Part shown: piece after piece, positions 46,808 through 57,812 of the stretch | Position numbering within the stretch: the stretch's first letter is position 1 | Layout of the letters: each line of letters begins with the position of its first letter | Assembly: GCF_009017415.1 (NCBI RefSeq) | Contig: NC_092406.1 | Span: forward strand, 5,208,001-5,272,000 | Length of the DNA stretch: 64,000 bases | Reading direction: 5' to 3' | Source of the DNA: Aspergillus flavus | Lineage: Eukaryota; Ascomycota; Eurotiomycetes; Eurotiales; Aspergillaceae | Made by a program: the position numbers and the translations under genes | Notes under the pieces: generated by a model | Databases searched by the model: none | Told to the model about the DNA's origin: nothing | The model's input: the letters and a program-made list of their open reading frames with translations, nothing else

Positions 46808-47965
46808 ATGACCCAACTGCTGTCGCACGATTCTCAGTCCTTTCTGGGCGAGACTTGTGCATTCTACCTAACTTACTTTAAAAACAAGTTTCCTACTTCC
46901 CTCAACACCATTCAAGACAAATTCGTCGCAACCTTTTCTGCTGAAACGCCTTTGTCTTTGCGCTCCCTTGGGCCCCCACCGACTTGGATCACCGAGAACA
47001 CTTTCGCCGCCGACAAGCATACACTCGCTGTTACAATCCTTGCTTGCGCACTAGCCGTAGCCATCATGTCCTGGCGCTCTCCGTTCGGTAATCTCTTCCG
47101 TCGCTCTCCACAGTATTCCACTGTCTCCAACACGCCGCAAGTCAGCGATAGCGATTACAGTTATATCGTCGACGGTGCGGCAGGCACATATGGGAATCAA
47201 GACGACAATGCGCCAGACACGCTTCTCCTTAAACACAAAAGGAACGCATATGAGCTCAATTTCCCAGCATACGCCATTAATGATGGGACGCTCAGCGTTC
47301 GCGAGTTGAGGCGACGAGCTGCGGAAGCGACAGGCGCTCCCGACCCAAAGCGGGTCAAGCTACTTTACAAGGGCAAGCTTTTGGACGACGATGAACTGTC
47401 CTGTCGGGATGAGGGACTCAAACAACAGTCGGAGGTGCTTTGCGTGGTATCGGAAGTGGGAGAAAGCACCCCTAGCGAGGGGTCCGACGCGGAAGATAAG
47501 GCCAGCGACTCGGCGGCTCCGGATGATGCGCCCCGCCCGAAGAGGGTTCGCAACCGGAATAAGAACAAGAAGAACAAGAATAAGAAAAAGAACAAAGATG
47601 GTGTTGACACTCTCGGGCCGCCAGCCGATCAGAAACCCTCTGCGTCCCCCAGCAGATCGACACTTCCAGCGCCGGCTCCCAACCTCAAAGCCTTCAGCAC
47701 CCCATTTGAGCAAGCACAGGCACTTTCAGCGTACTTTCAAAGAGAGCTGCTGCCACTTTGCAATGAATATATTGCCAATACCCCAACCGATCCCAAGTCG
47801 CGTGAGTTTGAACATGCGAAGTTAAGTGAGACGATTTTGGCGCAAGTGATTCTTAGGGCAGATGGCATTGAGCCCGATGGCAATGTGGATGCTCGAAATG
47901 CGCGCAAGGCACTCGTCAAGGAAGCGCAGTCCACCCTCACCAAACTAGACCAAGCAAAGGCATGA
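46808..47965 (+). CDS. Membrane-anchored Ubl-BAG co-chaperone
   Basis: Intronless, 385 residues. A single hydrophobic segment at about 72-88 follows a hydrophilic N-terminus, giving a signal-anchor-like topology. A ubiquitin-like domain spans about 140-216 (KRVKLLYKGKLLDDDE). A lysine/asparagine-rich linker at 244-266 could be a nuclear or nucleolar signal or a ribosome/RNA contact. A BAG domain fills about 293-385 (FEQAQALSAYFQREL to LTKLDQAKA). BAG domains bind the Hsp70 ATPase and promote nucleotide exchange; the nearest known fungal parallel is Snl1 of the ER/nuclear envelope, which lacks the Ubl. ATG at 46808 is used; the preceding TTG is not a start. Confidence 0.85.
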   Translation: MTQLLSHDSQSFLGETCAFYLTYFKNKFPTSLNTIQDKFVATFSAETPLSLRSLGPPPTWITENTFAADKHTLAVTILACALAVAIMSWRSPFGNLFRRSPQYSTVSNTPQVSDSDYSYIVDGAAGTYGNQDDNAPDTLLLKHKRNAYELNFPAYAINDGTLSVRELRRRAAEATGAPDPKRVKLLYKGKLLDDDELSCRDEGLKQQSEVLCVVSEVGESTPSEGSDAEDKASDSAAPDDAPRPKRVRNRNKNKKNKNKKKNKDGVDTLGPPADQKPSASPSRSTLPAPAPNLKAFSTPFEQAQALSAYFQRELLPLCNEYIANTPTDPKSREFEHAKLSETILAQVILRADGIEPDGNVDARNARKALVKEAQSTLTKLDQAKA

Positions 47966-50454
47966 TTGCCTAGCGTCTCATCAGTTCGATGTTTGCTGTA
48001 CATTTTAATTTACCTTTATAAGTAATCGCTTGATGTCCTCACCCATCATTGTATATGTCATGAACATATTGGCAGATATTGTTGCTCGATACGAATATAG
48101 AATCTGCGTTATACTACCATGCTACAGTGGTCATTATATATATCATGGTGGTTCTTTTTATGACACTTACCCCTTTTGGTTGTGTATCTGGAAGATCTTA
48201 CATCGGCTGTTCGATAGCTTTCAGCACTTATTCTGATCATCCAGTGTTGTATGATTGGATACTGTCGATCGCAATCAAATCACTACTCGACAAATGCCAC
48301 GTGGGCCTAAGCTCTTGATGATCAATGAAGACTGTCCCTACTCTGGCAATGAATATATGAAGTCCAATAGAGTTAGCCTCTACTGCAAGCCAACTCATCC
48401 CGGGCCTATCTCTTTCGTCTTTGGATAATAGTTCTCCGCGTGCAGAAACTTAATTAGGCGTTCGTCATGCTCAACTTATGGTTAAACGTAAAATCCTTGG
48501 AGGCTTCAGTCTTCTCCCAAAGCTAAGTTTTGCCGAAACTTTAGAGTCTACACTTCTTGTTGACTGGTCCCAAGCCAAACCCTGTTGTTCAGTGGGTTGC
48601 GGGTATCTAGTCATTTCTCGTAAAGCCAGAACCAGTAAGATTCTTGTTTGGTACAATCACCACAGTCCTTGGTTTGAGCAACCTGGTTGGGTAGAGTAAG
48701 TGTACCCTCGGAATACTTCATTAACTGCTCTTGCAAAGAGGACGGTCACGTCGTATTAATTAGTCAGTGAATGGCTTCAACAAGGAAATTGAAGGTGGAT
48801 CTGATGCACCTAGTGAATGTCATTAGATCTCAGCCACATCGGTTGACGTTGGCTGACGAGAGACGTCTCCTACTTCGGCATAATCCGTATATATACATAC
48901 ATACATAGGTACACAATTTCCATGACTAAAATTGGAAGGACCTGTGCATCTGTGCTGCCGAGATATTGATTGCCAAATCTGGCCATGGAATTAGTACTTC
49001 GCAGACAAAGAGTTGTAACTCTAATTAGATTTTCTGATTGATCGATCCCGGAGTACTTTATCGGCTACCGATCGTCATTAAGGAGGGCAGGGAATGATGC
49101 AGAAATGTTTTACCGAAGTGAGGCAACGGAATGCACGGGTGGTCTGGCGGTGGATAAAAGGGGGCACAGCCGACGATGCAAGTGGAAACGGTTTTGCGAG
49201 AGATCAACTGCGCCGCTGCGCGAGAACCCAGTGCCGATGAGGGACCACATGGCTGGGATGGGACTCGAGGTGTTCGAGTCCTATCGTCCATGCTATATAG
49301 AGAAAGTACCCAGTAAACCTTACCACAGATAGATGTAAATTGACACGGTTGATCCATTGGACATTTAACTTGAAGGTCTAGGCTGTTTCGGCTGGGGACC
49401 AGGAATGCCCGTGACTAGTCGTTAGGCTGTTAGCCTAAAGAACCTTAGTCGACACCCGCCAAAAGGTAACTAAGCTCCAACATAGTGATAGCGTGCCCCA
49501 TCACAATCGTTCTCTTTCTTCTCTGTGGTTTTTGTTCTCCGCCCCTTCTTCTCCTCCTTCCCTCCCCATTCATTCCATTTGTTCTTCGTTCGTCTACCCG
49601 ACTCTCGTTCCATGTGGAGGGTCTTAAGTTCCATACCTACTTTCCTACTAATAATAATTTGATTCACATCTAATTCTCCTCCCCTTTTCTTGACCATAGT
49701 CTTTTATTGCTTTTTGTTCTTCTCTCTATCATTTGCAATTCGTGTGCGTCTCTGAACTGACCTTACAGGCGCCACAGTCTAGCCACACCCTGGTTGGCTC
49801 GCACTCCTTTTTGTTCCTAATTTTTCCTTTTCTTCTTCCCCTCATTTCCAGCTTTCTCTTCGCCCCTCGACGGGTTCACGTCCCATTCCCTGTGCGACTG
49901 TCATTTCACTCTTTCTTTGACTGTCTTTCCTGTTGAAGACTAATTTCGTCTGCAATATTACACGGGACTCTATACTGTGCACTGACTTGGGAATCTTGTG
50001 CCATCCACTATCATCAATTGTTGGCTGATCCCGCACCCTGAACCGAAACGCATCCACGGTACTGTCACCGCCGGTTTTCCGTTCAACTATTTGCTTCAGC
50101 CCCAACCCTCGACGTACTATTCTCCGCCGATCCCCTATTTACACATTACTCTTTCAGGCTGCTTCCTTACTTCCTCTTTTCTCCATCGGCAGAACAACTG
50201 CCTGCAGTGTCCTCAACCCCCCGACCACCTCCCAACTCTGAGCCGAACACGCTGCTCGGCTTGCACTTCGTGATCTTGGAGGAAAGGTGCCCGGTGGCTG
50301 GTGCTTAGGTTCTGCACGCATTGGGATGGCATGATCGGGGAGAAATTTAGCGAATTCATTCTCTTTAATCTCACCAAACAAGCAAACCTGTACCCTCAAC
50401 TTGGTTCCAGCTGGACTGGCCTTGTTTCCTTGAGTTAAATTCATTGCTGTTGGA
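47966..50454. other. Intergenic and long leader of TeaR-like gene
   Basis: About 2.5 kb. The first part is 3' flank of the BAG gene. From about 49.5 kb the plus strand becomes pyrimidine-rich (TCTTCTCCTCC runs), fitting a long 5' leader of the downstream gene. Small plus frames such as 48478-48699 lack a recognisable domain. A GACTCGA..TCGAGTC inverted repeat near 49262-49280 resembles a T-arm, but no tRNA folds around it. Confidence 0.5.
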
Positions 50455-52159
50455 ATGGCGGGAGCGGCAGCAGCAGCATTTTCTTCAGATGTTTGGTTGT
50501 CGTCCGGTGTAGATTCGAACCAGCACCAGTGGGAGTTTTCGGTCCCGCTTACACCAAATGTAAGTCCTATACGGCCCATGTTTGTCCACCGGTTTCGGCC
50601 TTTCTGCATTTGAGATAGAAAGCTCCCACCACTCTTACTTGTAGGTATGACTATCTGCTAACCTTAATCTTCGGTAGAGTACCGTTCGTCGTTCTAAGTC
50701 CCGGTCTTCATACGAGTCCACCAACCGATCAAGACGTAATTCTAGGGGATCCCGTAGCTCCTCACTGTCAAAGCATGCCTACGCACATGAGTTAGGATAT
50801 ATGAATTCTCGAGGACGAAGGGATGTTAGCCATGGCCGACGCGGGAGCGAAGCTGGGAGTTCGCGGGATGTCTACGGACAGGATGCGGCCAGCCGCAGCA
50901 TTGGCAACGTCAGGAACTCGGAGGATACATATAATGGATCTCTAAGGAAGAGTGACCTAAGAGAAGGTGCCGGACCATGCCCTGAAGACACAGACGATAC
51001 AAACTGGATCCATCGTGACAAACTAGCGAAAATCGAAAGTGAAGAGCTGCAGCAGATCCTCTTCCAGCGCCGAGTCGGATCAGGGAGTATAAGGTCTGGG
51101 CGTGGGAGGAATCATGATATGCACCACAATGAAGTTACGACGCCGCCGATAGAACAAATGGAGCCCTGGCCAAACCTGGAAGGGCACCGAGATATCACTA
51201 GCTCCCCTACCGGTCTTGATCATGACGCACGCGGCAACTGGGACCTTCGCAAGCCTGACGAGATCGCGGCGGATGACGGCGCATCTAGCATCTACCGCAA
51301 CCCTGGTCTTCGGAAGAGCTCGTCTCGAATTCCCATTCCCACTACTAGCACCGCGTCTATGAACCGCTCGCGTGCGAATACTATTAGTGATGAGGAGACC
51401 CTGTCGTTCGGTATGCCTCGTAGGGCTAGTGAGCCTATCACGGTAGATTCGACAGATGCATCGCCCCCGGCTGCTGGGAGCCGGCCTGCTAGTCGGGGTG
51501 TCCAAGCCCAGATTAACGCAGCCAAGAAGACGCCCGCTAAGGGTGCAGCTGGCACTGGGACTCGGAAAACATCCGCTCCTGCGTCAACAAGGAGGCCTCC
51601 GCCTCGAAGTCGTACTACGTCCAATAACAATCCTCAGCGTCAAGGGAAACCAGGTGATCGTCCGAAAACTGCTGTTAACCGCCCTGAAGGAGACCCCCCG
51701 TGGCTGGCGACCATGTACAAGCCAGACCCGCGTCTACCCCCAGATCAGCAAATTCTGCCCACTCATGCGAAACGGATGCAGCAAGAGGAATGGGAGAAAG
51801 AGGGCAAGACACCAACTACGTATGATCGCGAGTTTGCTCCGTTAGCGGTTGGCCATGATGGTCCAAGGCCTGTGGAGAACATTGAGAAGGTAGAGGAACC
51901 AGAGGAACCGAAGGAACCGAAGGAAAAAGAAGAACCAACGCCTTCGCAGCCACAGCCCGAACCACCAAGCGCACCGAAGACTCCAGACCCGGTCACCCGA
52001 CCAAATACAGGCACAGGATATAGTCCTATGCCCAAACTGCAAGAACCTTCCCAAGCGGCTCCCCAAGCGGCACTGACACCCAAATGGAGTCCGCCCGTTG
52101 TAACGGCAGAGCCACCGCCGCCAAAGGAGAGGGGTTGCGGATGTTGCATTGTGATGTGA
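50455..52159 (+). CDS. Prenylated CaaX protein, TeaR-like
   Basis: Two exons (50455-50559, 50678-52159) joined by a 118-nt phase-0 intron give 528 residues. Exon 1 encodes an Ala-rich start and QWEFSVPLTPN, which continues as STVRRSKSRSSY. The middle is disordered, Ser/Arg/Pro-rich. A conserved-looking block WLATMYKPDPRLPPDQQ with HAKRMQQEEWEKEGK lies near 410-450. An EP/KE-rich stretch (EEPEEPKEPKEKEE) precedes the C-terminus GCGCCIVM: a CaaX box (CIVM) with neighbouring cysteines for farnesylation plus palmitoylation. This architecture fits TeaR/Mod5, the prenylated plasma-membrane receptor that keeps cell-end marker TeaA at the hyphal tip. The assignment is from memory of that family and the CaaX box; another prenylated fungal protein cannot be excluded. 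Confidence 0.7.
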
Positions 52160-53136
52160 TGTTTCACATCGTACATCGTTCCCAAGCTATTCGTCACTTC
52201 ACTTTGATGACGACTTATTATTAATCTTACCTCCTTGGAATTTTTACCCTATTCCGCATTATATTCCTTCGGTTAGCGTGTCAGGTTGGTTGTTGTTGAT
52301 CACCAGTGCTCTGCTTTTAGGCTCTTTTTAATTATCTGTCCATTTTATTGTCGTTCCATCCGGATTTTCCATTTCTTGCGTTGTGGCTAGTCGCTCCTTG
52401 CATGATTCCCCTGTGTCTGTTGTAATTCATATTTCCTTGCATGTCAATCCAAAGAATACTATTGACTCGTGGTCTCTGCAAGCTCCCAGGTCAAGAGCCG
52501 TGAACCCTTGGGTCTTACACAAGTGAAGCAGCCGGGGGGATACTTTGATAACGACCTCACGATGCACTCCTTCGATTCTCTTTCGATTTGACTAATTTGA
52601 CCGTACAGTTGAGGTTTATTCCCATTTCCTTTTCTCTTGTTCATTTCCTTTGCATTAAAAACTCCCAGCACCAGTTCCGCGCGACTTACATCCGATCCAA
52701 GCGAGGGTCGAGAGACAGCTATTGAAGCAATTGACCAGCAGTTTTACTTGAACTGACAGAACAAATATATCTATATACCAAGAAACCCTGAGTATTATAG
52801 AATTGATCGGTAGTAATAGACGTTATACCCTCCGAGTACCAAAGTATTCAGAAGCAGTGCTAAATTGGTAATCGTGAGCCTGAGGCCCGAATCGACATCA
52901 TCACGCAGTCATCTTACATAATCCGCGCCTAACATCATTTGCCGGACAAATTAGTCAACCGCGGGAAATCGCAAGTAACACAAGTATACTCCCCGTCCGG
53001 TCTACTGTATATAAACCCTGCTCCACCCCTCCAATCTCCCCTCCAATATCCTCTCCATCGGAGAACCCAGTTGCCCATCATTTCTTCCATCTTCACTCGT
53101 CTCTTCGGGTCCTTCGCCGGTCCCACTCCAGCCGCC
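52160..53136. other. Intergenic: TeaR-like 3' flank, Grx promoter
   Basis: About 1 kb. The first half is the 3' flank of the CaaX gene; the second half holds the glutaredoxin promoter with a TATA-like element. No other gene seen. Confidence 0.6.
53008..53015 (+). promoter_or_regulatory. TATA box of the glutaredoxin gene
   Basis: TATATAAA lies 122-129 bp upstream of the glutaredoxin ATG, a normal TATA position if transcription starts about 30-50 bp downstream. It helps limit the 5' leader and therefore which upstream codons can be in the mRNA. Confidence 0.55.
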
Positions 53137-53615
<479 letters not shown>

Positions 53616-54034
53616 ATTATACGCTGAGATCATTGTGTATACCATAGACGGAATGCATCTGTTTATTTGATTTCCTTGTGATGTGTGGGTTTCTAGTAAT
53701 GGTGTGGGTTCGGTGATTGATCTTGGTCGGCGAGGTTCGGGTTTTGTAGTCGCTGAGTTACCCCGCGGAGCATGGTGGTGGGGTTGGGGGTGAGGTGATT
53801 GGTTCTGTAGGCGTCTGTGCTAAAGGTATTTGTGAAGAGAGTTTGTGTAGATGGTGAGATTGGTGAGTTGGGTTTCGGTGTTTGATCGGGTTGGCGGAGG
53901 TTGTAGTCTCGAGTTCTATACCGCTAAGGAGTTGGTGTCTGGAATTAGTATGTGTCGTACTTGTAGACTGATAGACTTCAATCTGAGAAGAGTGAGAGTG
54001 ATTGTTTGCCTACTATTACATATACAAGATAAAA
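53616..54034. other. Convergent intergenic Grx / aim18
   Basis: 419 bp of GT-rich plus-strand sequence with two facing 3' ends. No gene seen. Confidence 0.6.
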
Positions 54035-55315
54035 TTACACAATCTTCTGCACGACAGTCCCAACCGGCCGTTCAACAATACCCATCACTCCATCCACAAC
54101 ACTTTGCCTAGCACCCTCGCTCGAAACATTCTTACCAGCAAGATAATTCAACCAAACCAAGCGGCTAATTCGCTCATCAGACACACGCCCCAAGAACCGC
54201 ACGGGCTTAGCAGGATCCGGATGGAAAAGCGCATCCAGTTCCCCACGGCCACCACGCACAAGCAACAACGTCTGCCCCTTGGGCACATTCTTCCTCTGTC
54301 CACCACCAAACAAACTCTTAAAGTCATTCAATGCAGTCCCAAATGACTCATCCTGGAACTCGCTCTGCGCACCCTCCAAAGCCTTCGCATTAGCCTTCTG
54401 CGCCCGCCCCGTAATCCCCCTCACCCAGCCATCGCGCAAATGTAAGAAATCCGTATTCCGCGTAGGTACAATTCGGAACGCAGTCTTCAGCCCATCACCC
54501 CGGATAACCGCATCCCAAACCTCATCCCCCCGCTCCGCATCCAGAAGCAACTCCTTCAATCCCTGTCTCTCCGTCGAAACCAACGATGTCGCAGACGTCG
54601 CCCCAGGCGTATCAACAACCCCCTCCTTCGCCCCAGGCGGATTCACCGCCGTCCGCACAAGCCGCTGCTGCAGCTCCGAAATATCGCTCTTGGCCACATA
54701 CATCCCCACAACATACACCTGGATCTTGAGGAACGACACAGTCCGAATCCCCAACCCAAGTAACTGATACTCCTCTTCCTCGACAGACTCGGGTACTTCA
54801 TCCCCGGCCTTCAAAGACCCCGCATCAATCGCCTTCGGTAACCGGATCACGCTCGGAAATGTAGGAATCGTGCTCGTCCCCGTGGACACCTCCTCCGCAC
54901 CATCTTGTCCCTGTACCCGTATCACCGATGCATTTCCCCCGAATCCAGCTGGTCCGTCTAGTTTCATTGCTCCCTCTTTCTGGACTTCGACTTTGTGTTC
55001 TTCTTCTTTAGGAGAGACCTGGTCAAGTCCGAATACGTCCAGCTTGATGACCCCGTACATCGCCGCCGCGCAGGCTACTATCCCCGCCGCAGAAAGCGTC
55101 ATTGTGTTTTTGGAGCGCGCGATCTCTGCTTCGCGGGCGCGCGAGCTGGTAGAGTTGCGGAGAGGGTTCTTGGGTGTGGAGCGGAGGGCGCGGGTTGTGC
55201 TTAGCAGGCGTTGAGGGGTCGGGGTTGCGCCTGTTGGACGGAGGTATTGGCGTCGGATGCATTGTGTGCAGGCGCGCAGGGGTGTGCCCTGCATTGTTGA
55301 TGTTGGGGGTCGCAT
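54035..55315 (-). CDS. aim18: Aim18/Aim46-type mitochondrial CHI-fold protein
   Basis: Intronless, 426 residues. The N-terminus is rich in Arg, Ser and Thr without acids (RACTQCIRRQYLRP, LLSTTRALRS), a mitochondrial presequence. A membrane segment follows at about 70-90 (TLSAAGIVACAAAMYGVIKL). The C-terminal 250 residues form a chalcone-isomerase-like domain (LLGLGIRTVSFLKIQVYVVG, DGLKTAFRIVPTRNTDFLHL, SVVDGVMGIVERPVG). Yeast Aim18 and Aim46 are inner-membrane proteins of the intermembrane space with this fold and no isomerase activity but reported heme binding. Its role in filamentous fungi is not known to me. Two ATGs near the N-terminus exist; the first is used. Confidence 0.9.
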   Translation of the reverse strand: MRPPTSTMQGTPLRACTQCIRRQYLRPTGATPTPQRLLSTTRALRSTPKNPLRNSTSSRAREAEIARSKNTMTLSAAGIVACAAAMYGVIKLDVFGLDQVSPKEEEHKVEVQKEGAMKLDGPAGFGGNASVIRVQGQDGAEEVSTGTSTIPTFPSVIRLPKAIDAGSLKAGDEVPESVEEEEYQLLGLGIRTVSFLKIQVYVVGMYVAKSDISELQQRLVRTAVNPPGAKEGVVDTPGATSATSLVSTERQGLKELLLDAERGDEVWDAVIRGDGLKTAFRIVPTRNTDFLHLRDGWVRGITGRAQKANAKALEGAQSEFQDESFGTALNDFKSLFGGGQRKNVPKGQTLLLVRGGRGELDALFHPDPAKPVRFLGRVSDERISRLVWLNYLAGKNVSSEGARQSVVDGVMGIVERPVGTVVQKIV

Positions 55316-55648
55316 TGTGGTTTTGGTGTTGGGTGGTTTGGTGTTTTGGGTTGCGGATGGGCGGATGTTGTAGGTTAACGGCTATCTTTGGTTGGCTTGG
55401 CGGTGGTGTTGATTCACGTGACTTTAAGTTGCCCTTGGTTGTGGTTGGTGATTTGGATGTTTGTTTGCGGGGGACTAGCTGGGGTTGTTTTGTTGCTGTG
55501 GGGGTTTTATTTTGGGGGTATTAGTGACTATGATATAGTTGTTGGGGTGTGAGTTGAGATGGTTCGTAGTATGGAATGGTGATTGGCATTGGAGCGAAAG
55601 TTATACATGGACATTATAGAAAGCAACCAGTTTTACGAGATCAATGCT
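55316..55648. other. Intergenic: aim18 promoter, GH78 3' flank
   Basis: 333 bp, with a GT-rich plus strand that opens long chance frames (e.g. 55174-55524). No gene supported. Confidence 0.6.
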
Positions 55649-57812
55649 CTACGACACTACAACTCTATGACTCCCTCCACCGCTGACGGTAATCGTCGCC
55701 GTATCATCGACATAGTACACGCCCTTGTTGATATTGTTCCCATCAATCGTGATCGACGGCTTCTCTGAGCTCCTCACATACGGCAATGTCAAATTCCCCT
55801 TCGTTCCAGGCGGCACGGAAAACTGCAACGTGTACCCATCCGGGCTCTTATCCCACGACGCCTGGAATTTCCCCAGCGATGTCGTGAACCCGCCCTCGAC
55901 GGTCTTGAGATCGCCGAACTGCGGCGCAATTTTCCACGTCAGGCCGCGCGGCGACGTAATAGAAAGACCCAGAACATAGGTTGTCAAGGCATTCGTTGGA
56001 CCGGCGGACCACCCATGTGCATGAGAAACATACGACGGATCGTGACTGTACCCGCGGTCGGATCTGTATCCAAATGAACCGTCTACTAGATATCCCTCGA
56101 TCACTGTGCTCCCGGTGCCGTTGGGGTTGTTGAGGTACCAGCCCCAGCTACGTCGGATGAGCTCCAGTGCTCTGGCGGTCTGGCCAATTTTGAAGTGACC
56201 CTGGATTTCGAAGGATGAAATGAATGGGGAGATGTTATTCGGGAGTTCGGGCGTCTCTGCACCGATTGGGGTCCAGTTTTGCAGTAGATTCTTGGAGATC
56301 CTGCTGGCTCTGTCTGGGTCAACGATTCCGTAGAGAAGAGCTAGGCTGTTTGCGTCCTGTGGGTGTAGCGCTGTGGCTGTGGCGTTATCTTTGAATGCAC
56401 CGTATTCGTCGTCCCAGCAATACTCGTTGATGGACTGTACCAGGTCTGTTGCTTGGGCGTTCCATTTGTCTGTAAGGCTGCTGGAGCCTGCCCAAGAGGC
56501 TAGCTGGGCGCCTGTTGTTAGGGTATGATACAGTCTGGTATTTGTTAGATAAGAGGAATCTTGTGGAAGGTGGGCGGTACTTGCATCATCTGTGCTTCGC
56601 TGTTGTTGTATCCCTGCTGCCATCTGGCCCAGTCGCGCGTGCCGGTGACATTTAGTAGACCGGTTGAATTGTCTACTTTGTTGTAGATATAGTCCATAGC
56701 CTTTTGGTACTTGTTCCAGTTCTTCGATAGAAAGGAAGTATCGTTAGTGTAGAGCAGATAGTTGTATGTTCCTACCATGGACCACATGTGGTATGTGTCC
56801 GAGTCTTTTTGACTCAGCGGTGGTCCTGATTCGTCGAAAGCGCCCGTTGTTTTATCCTGTGTTATTGTTAGATGCAAAAGATAGATATTTGCAGAAGGAA
56901 TATACATACCTGAGTATCGTACATTGTCTGCAGGGCGTTCTTCACGCTTTCCAAGTCGCCAGTACTAACAAACGCCGCAGGAACCGCCACTCCCATGTCG
57001 CCCGGCCATACGGCACGATCTCGCTTGGCACCATCCACGAGGATCGTATCTCCAGGTCCCATCGTCGCATTATTGGCCCATCCTTTCTTGAGCATAGGCA
57101 CCTGACGGCCTGTATTCACGGGAACGGCATTGGTCTGCAGCGTATAGGCACCACTATACCAGATACGGTTCAGGAGATCATCATTGGAATGGAAATATCC
57201 TTGATAAGCCCGCAGATTAGACCAGGTAGGCTGGAAGCCAATCTCCAAGCTCACGGCATCAACATCGACAGAGACTTGGTCCTCTGTGACCAAGAATACA
57301 GTCAAATACCGAAAACCTCCACGAAGAGACTTATCCGGCATAACATACGACGCGGAACCATCTTTCGTGAAATTAGCATACAGGGCACCATCGGGACCAA
57401 AAGCGCCATTGGAGGAATCCGACCATTCTCCGATCCAATTCTTCGCTTCGGAGAAAGCCAAGCCCAAGGCGCCGCTGCCGCCTTTGGAGGTGTAATCCAG
57501 GGTGACGATGCCGCCCACCTCGATACCGAAGTCGAACACCACTGCCGATCCATTGCCGTTCAACGTATACGGTTTAGACTTTTGATAATCGACCGTGGCG
57601 TTCGGTCTGGCCAGTGATAAGATCTTCCGCTTAGGGCTGACAGTTCTGGACGATGGCGCGTAAATATTTTCCTCCCACAGCCCTGGAAAGGCGCTATCTT
57701 TCGGTCCGGTACATGTGACGTTTCGCCAGCATTTTTGCGCCAGGGCAAATTGAAAGAGTGCCAGCAGACTCACGAGGAGAGGTAATCGGTACCCCAAAGC
57801 CATTTTTGCCAT
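55649..57812 (-). CDS. Secreted GH78-type alpha-L-rhamnosidase
   Basis: Three exons (57812-56910, 56856-56585, 56534-55649) give 686 residues. The signal peptide LLVSLLALFQFALA is cleaved near 25. A beta-sandwich region is followed by the (alpha/alpha)6 catalytic domain typical of fungal GH78 enzymes: VDGAKRDRAVWPGDMGVAVP, RDWARWQQGYNNSEAQM, and SHAHGWSAGPTNALTTYVLG near the end. It should remove terminal alpha-L-rhamnose from rhamnogalacturonan or rhamnosides outside the cell; a close relative with another specificity cannot be excluded. Many N-glycosylation sequons fit a secreted protein. Intron 2 can only be joined in frame as a GC-AG intron (donor GCAAGT at 56584), giving QMILYHTL. It is divergent from the GH28 gene. 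Confidence 0.85.

Noticed and set aside
49255..49285. tRNA-like T-arm (GGTGTTCGAGTCC)
   Set aside because: Loop too long, no A box or acceptor stem pairing around it.
50154..50609. 151-codon antisense frame at the TeaR-like locus
   Set aside because: No domain; the plus strand has an ATG, a GTAAGT donor and an in-phase acceptor that join a coherent protein.
55649..56623. Second independent gene for the C-terminal GH78 frame
   Set aside because: Its first 30 codons overlap exon 2 and an intron; a GC-AG intron joins both frames into one GH78 protein.
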